64,000 bases of DNA from Lineus longissimus (taxonomy: Eukaryota; Nemertea; Pilidiophora; Heteronemertea; Lineidae): the NCBI RefSeq assembly GCF_910592395.1, contig NC_088309.1:870501-934500 (forward strand), written 5' to 3'. The position numbers and the translations under genes are program-made. The notes under the pieces are model-generated. The model was not told the origin of the DNA and did no database searches. It saw nothing but the letters and a program-made list of their open reading frames with translations. Shown in pieces: positions 61,650 through 64,000 of this stretch; the first letter of the stretch is position 1; each line of letters begins with the position of its first letter.

Positions 61650-62960
61650 AGCTAGCACTGATCTGTCTCCAAGATGGGTTGTTCCCCCACTACACCATTC
61701 CCCAGAGCTAGCACTGATCTGTCTTCAAGATGTGTTGTTCCCCCACTACACCATTCCCCAGAGCTAGCACTGATCTGTCTTCAAGATGTGTTGTTCCCCA
61801 ACTACACCTTTCCCCAGCGCTAGCACTGATCTGTCTTCAAGATGTGTTGTTCCCCAACTACACCATTCCCCAGAGCTGGCACTGATATGTCTTCAAGATG
61901 TGTTGTTCCCCCACTACACCTTTCCCCAGAGCTAGCACTGATCTGTCTTCAAGATGTGTTGTTCCCCCACTACACCTTTCCCCAGAGCTAGCACTGATCT
62001 GTCTTCAAGATGTGTTGTTCCCCAACTACACCTTTCCCCAGAGCTAGCACTGATCTGTCTTCAAGATGTGTTGTTCCCAATACACCTTTCCCCAGAGCTA
62101 GCACTGATCTGTCTTCAAGATGTGTTGTTCCCCAACTACACCTTTCCCCAGAGCTAGCACTGATCTGTCTTCAAGAGGTGTTGTTCCCCCACTACACCAT
62201 TCCCCAGCTCTAGCACTGATATGTCTTCAAGAGGTGTTGTTCCCCCACTACACCTTTCCCCAGAGCTAGCACTGACCTGTCTTCAAGATGTGTTGTTCCC
62301 CAACTACACCTTTCCCCAGAGCTAGCACTGATCTGTCTTCAAGATGTGTTGTTCCCCCACTACACCTTTCCCCAGAGCTAGCACTGATCTGTCTTCAAGA
62401 TGTGTTGTTCCCCAACTACACCTTTCCCCAGAGCTAGCACTGATCTGTCTTCAAGATGTGTTGTTCCCCAACTACACCTTTCCCCAGAGCTAGCACTGAT
62501 CTGTCTTCAAGAGGTGTTGTTCCCCCACTACACCTTTCCCCAGAGCTAGCACTGATCTGTCTTCAAGAGGTGTTGTTCCCCCACTACACCTTTCCCCAGA
62601 GCTAGCACTGATCTGTCTTCAAGATGTGTTGTTCCCCCACTACACCATTCCCCAGAGCTAGCACTGATCTGTCTTCAAGATGTGTTGTTCCCCCACTACT
62701 ACACCTTTCCCCAGAGCTAGCACTGATCTGTCTTCAAGATGTGTTGTTCCCACTACACCTTTCCCCAGAGCTAGCACTGATCTGTCTTCAAGATGTGTTG
62801 TTCCCACTACACCTTTCCCCAGAGCTAGCACTGATCTGTCTTCAAGATGTGTTGTTCCCACTACACCTTTCCCCAGAGCTAGCACTGATCTGTCTTCAAG
62901 ATGTGTTGTTCCCCAACTACACCTTTCCCCAGAGCTAGCACTGATCTGTCTTCAACATTG
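61650..62960 (+). repeat. 56-bp minisatellite, about 23 copies
   Basis: A regular 56-base unit, GCTAGCACTGATCTGTCTTC followed by AAGATGTGTTGTTCCCC and a CACTACACCTTTCCCCAGA tail, repeats head to tail. Small length variants (CCCC to CCC, an extra ACT) shift the frame between copies. Open frames of 67-145 codons on both strands are products of the repeat. The unit begins with GCTAGCAC, the same eight bases found in the 134-bp satellite unit. Confidence 0.95.
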
Positions 62961-64000
62961 GGTATTCCCCAGTACAAGACTGGTTTGTGAACTGTTAGTC
63001 AAGAGCAGATATCTTCGCACAACAAAAATGACAATAAGAACAATTCTATACCACAATAGATTTTATTTGCCATATGATGTTGCAGTAGGTGAAATCTTGC
63101 CAATTACATGTTTGTAGATATTTCCAATTCTTCAACTCAAGCGGTAGCACATTCCCCAACTCACAAATGGCACTAAACAAAACACATATTTACACTGAAA
63201 TCAATTCACCAACCGATGTAAATAAACAAGGAAATCAGTCAGAAGTGGAGGAAAGTTATGTTAATTCCATTGATACTTGGTGAACCACTACATGATGAGG
63301 ACCAGAATGCATCGAGTTATGAATAGAATTTTCATTGCGAGGGACAAGTGGCCTAATATTCATACTTTTCCCGCACACTTCCCGCATTCATAGCACATCC
63401 CTTGTGTATACATCAATGGAGCAAATACTAAATGAATTTCTCACAAATAAGACTACTGAAGCACTGCCAAGCATAGGAAATAATCGAGAATCAAAGCAGC
63501 CTCTGTATTGTCTTGATTAGGATTCGACCCTTGTGTAACATTTCCTCAAAGCCTTGTACATGTACAATCTTGCGCACTGGGCATCATTATACTACACGTT
63601 ATGGGCACAACTGAAGAGTCTGGTGACAAACACTGAGAAGTCCATTTTGCAATTTGGAGAAAAATGCAATTAAGTTTGGAACTCCTTTAAAAATTCCTCA
63701 GATTTGGTCTTTTCACCAGTAAAATTAAGACAGCTTGAGCAATTTGCTTCAAATCTGGCTTCTCCTTTTAACCATTGTGCATGTTTGAATTTTGAAATAG
63801 TCCAACAAAATTAAGAGGAGTGACTGATGAGCAGATCAAATCATAGACAGACCACACCAAACCAGATCATGAGCTGCTACTGATATGTCTAAGTGGTTGA
63901 AATGACCGACCGATCAATCCCCACCAATATCATCCCAAGCCTTGCAGTACTGGTCGTGAATAACATAAATGACTCATGACTAACGTAATGTTGACATTTG
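62961..64000. other. right edge of window, no coding region recognised
   Basis: AT-rich DNA. A minus-strand AATAAA (TTTATT near 63061-63066) could mark the 3' end of a gene that begins beyond the right edge, but no coding exon is seen. Plus-strand open frames of about 60 codons have no motif. Confidence 0.35.

Noticed and set aside
61954-63117. Open frames of 67-145 codons in the 56-bp repeat, on both strands
   Set aside because: Products are pure repeats read in several frames on both strands, with no start context or domain.

Overview
This is eukaryotic nuclear DNA from an invertebrate animal. Genes are split by short GT-AG introns (about 100-800 bp), encode clear animal orthologues, and sit among AT-rich intergenic DNA, MITE-like elements and many unrelated tandem repeats. 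The frequent short word ACATGTA, the small introns and the gene set suggest a marine bilaterian (invertebrate deuterostome or lophotrochozoan). The species cannot be fixed from the sequence.

Seven genes were rebuilt exon by exon by matching splice sites, reading frame and family motifs. Left to right they are: an orphan class A GPCR (+, 3.2-5.3 kb); COQ5, the ubiquinone C-methyltransferase (-, 8.1-10.7 kb); AKAP10, a dual RGS-like PKA anchor (+, 11.1-16.7 kb); a GPI-anchored Ly6/uPAR protein (-, 24.0-25.3 kb); SPATA22, a meiotic recombination factor (+, 26.3-29.4 kb); SUPT4H1/Spt4 (-, 31.4-32.8 kb); and TADA2A/Ada2 (-, 36.8-41.0 kb). COQ5/AKAP10 and Ly6/SPATA22 are divergent head-to-head pairs. 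The genes do not form one pathway: they cover quinone synthesis, PKA anchoring, meiosis and transcription. No operon logic is expected.

The right third of the window is dominated by one satellite. It has about 118 copies of a 134-bp unit over about 17 kb (43.9-60.8 kb), with nested block duplications. It is interrupted by a 919-bp foldback transposon with a 9-bp target duplication and by a 148-bp TA-flanked MITE. Other minisatellites have units of 56-68 bp (5.8-7.5 kb), 37 bp (AKAP10 intron), about 60 bp (18.2-18.8 kb), 66 bp (19.5-20.5 kb), 123 bp (29.9-30.8 kb) and 56 bp (61.6-63.0 kb). Between SUPT4H1 and TADA2A lies a recent duplication carrying two copies of an unrecognised, well-conserved coding-like exon.

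Coordinates and exon models were derived by hand from splice consensus and frame. No database search was possible, so orthology rests on recognised family motifs.
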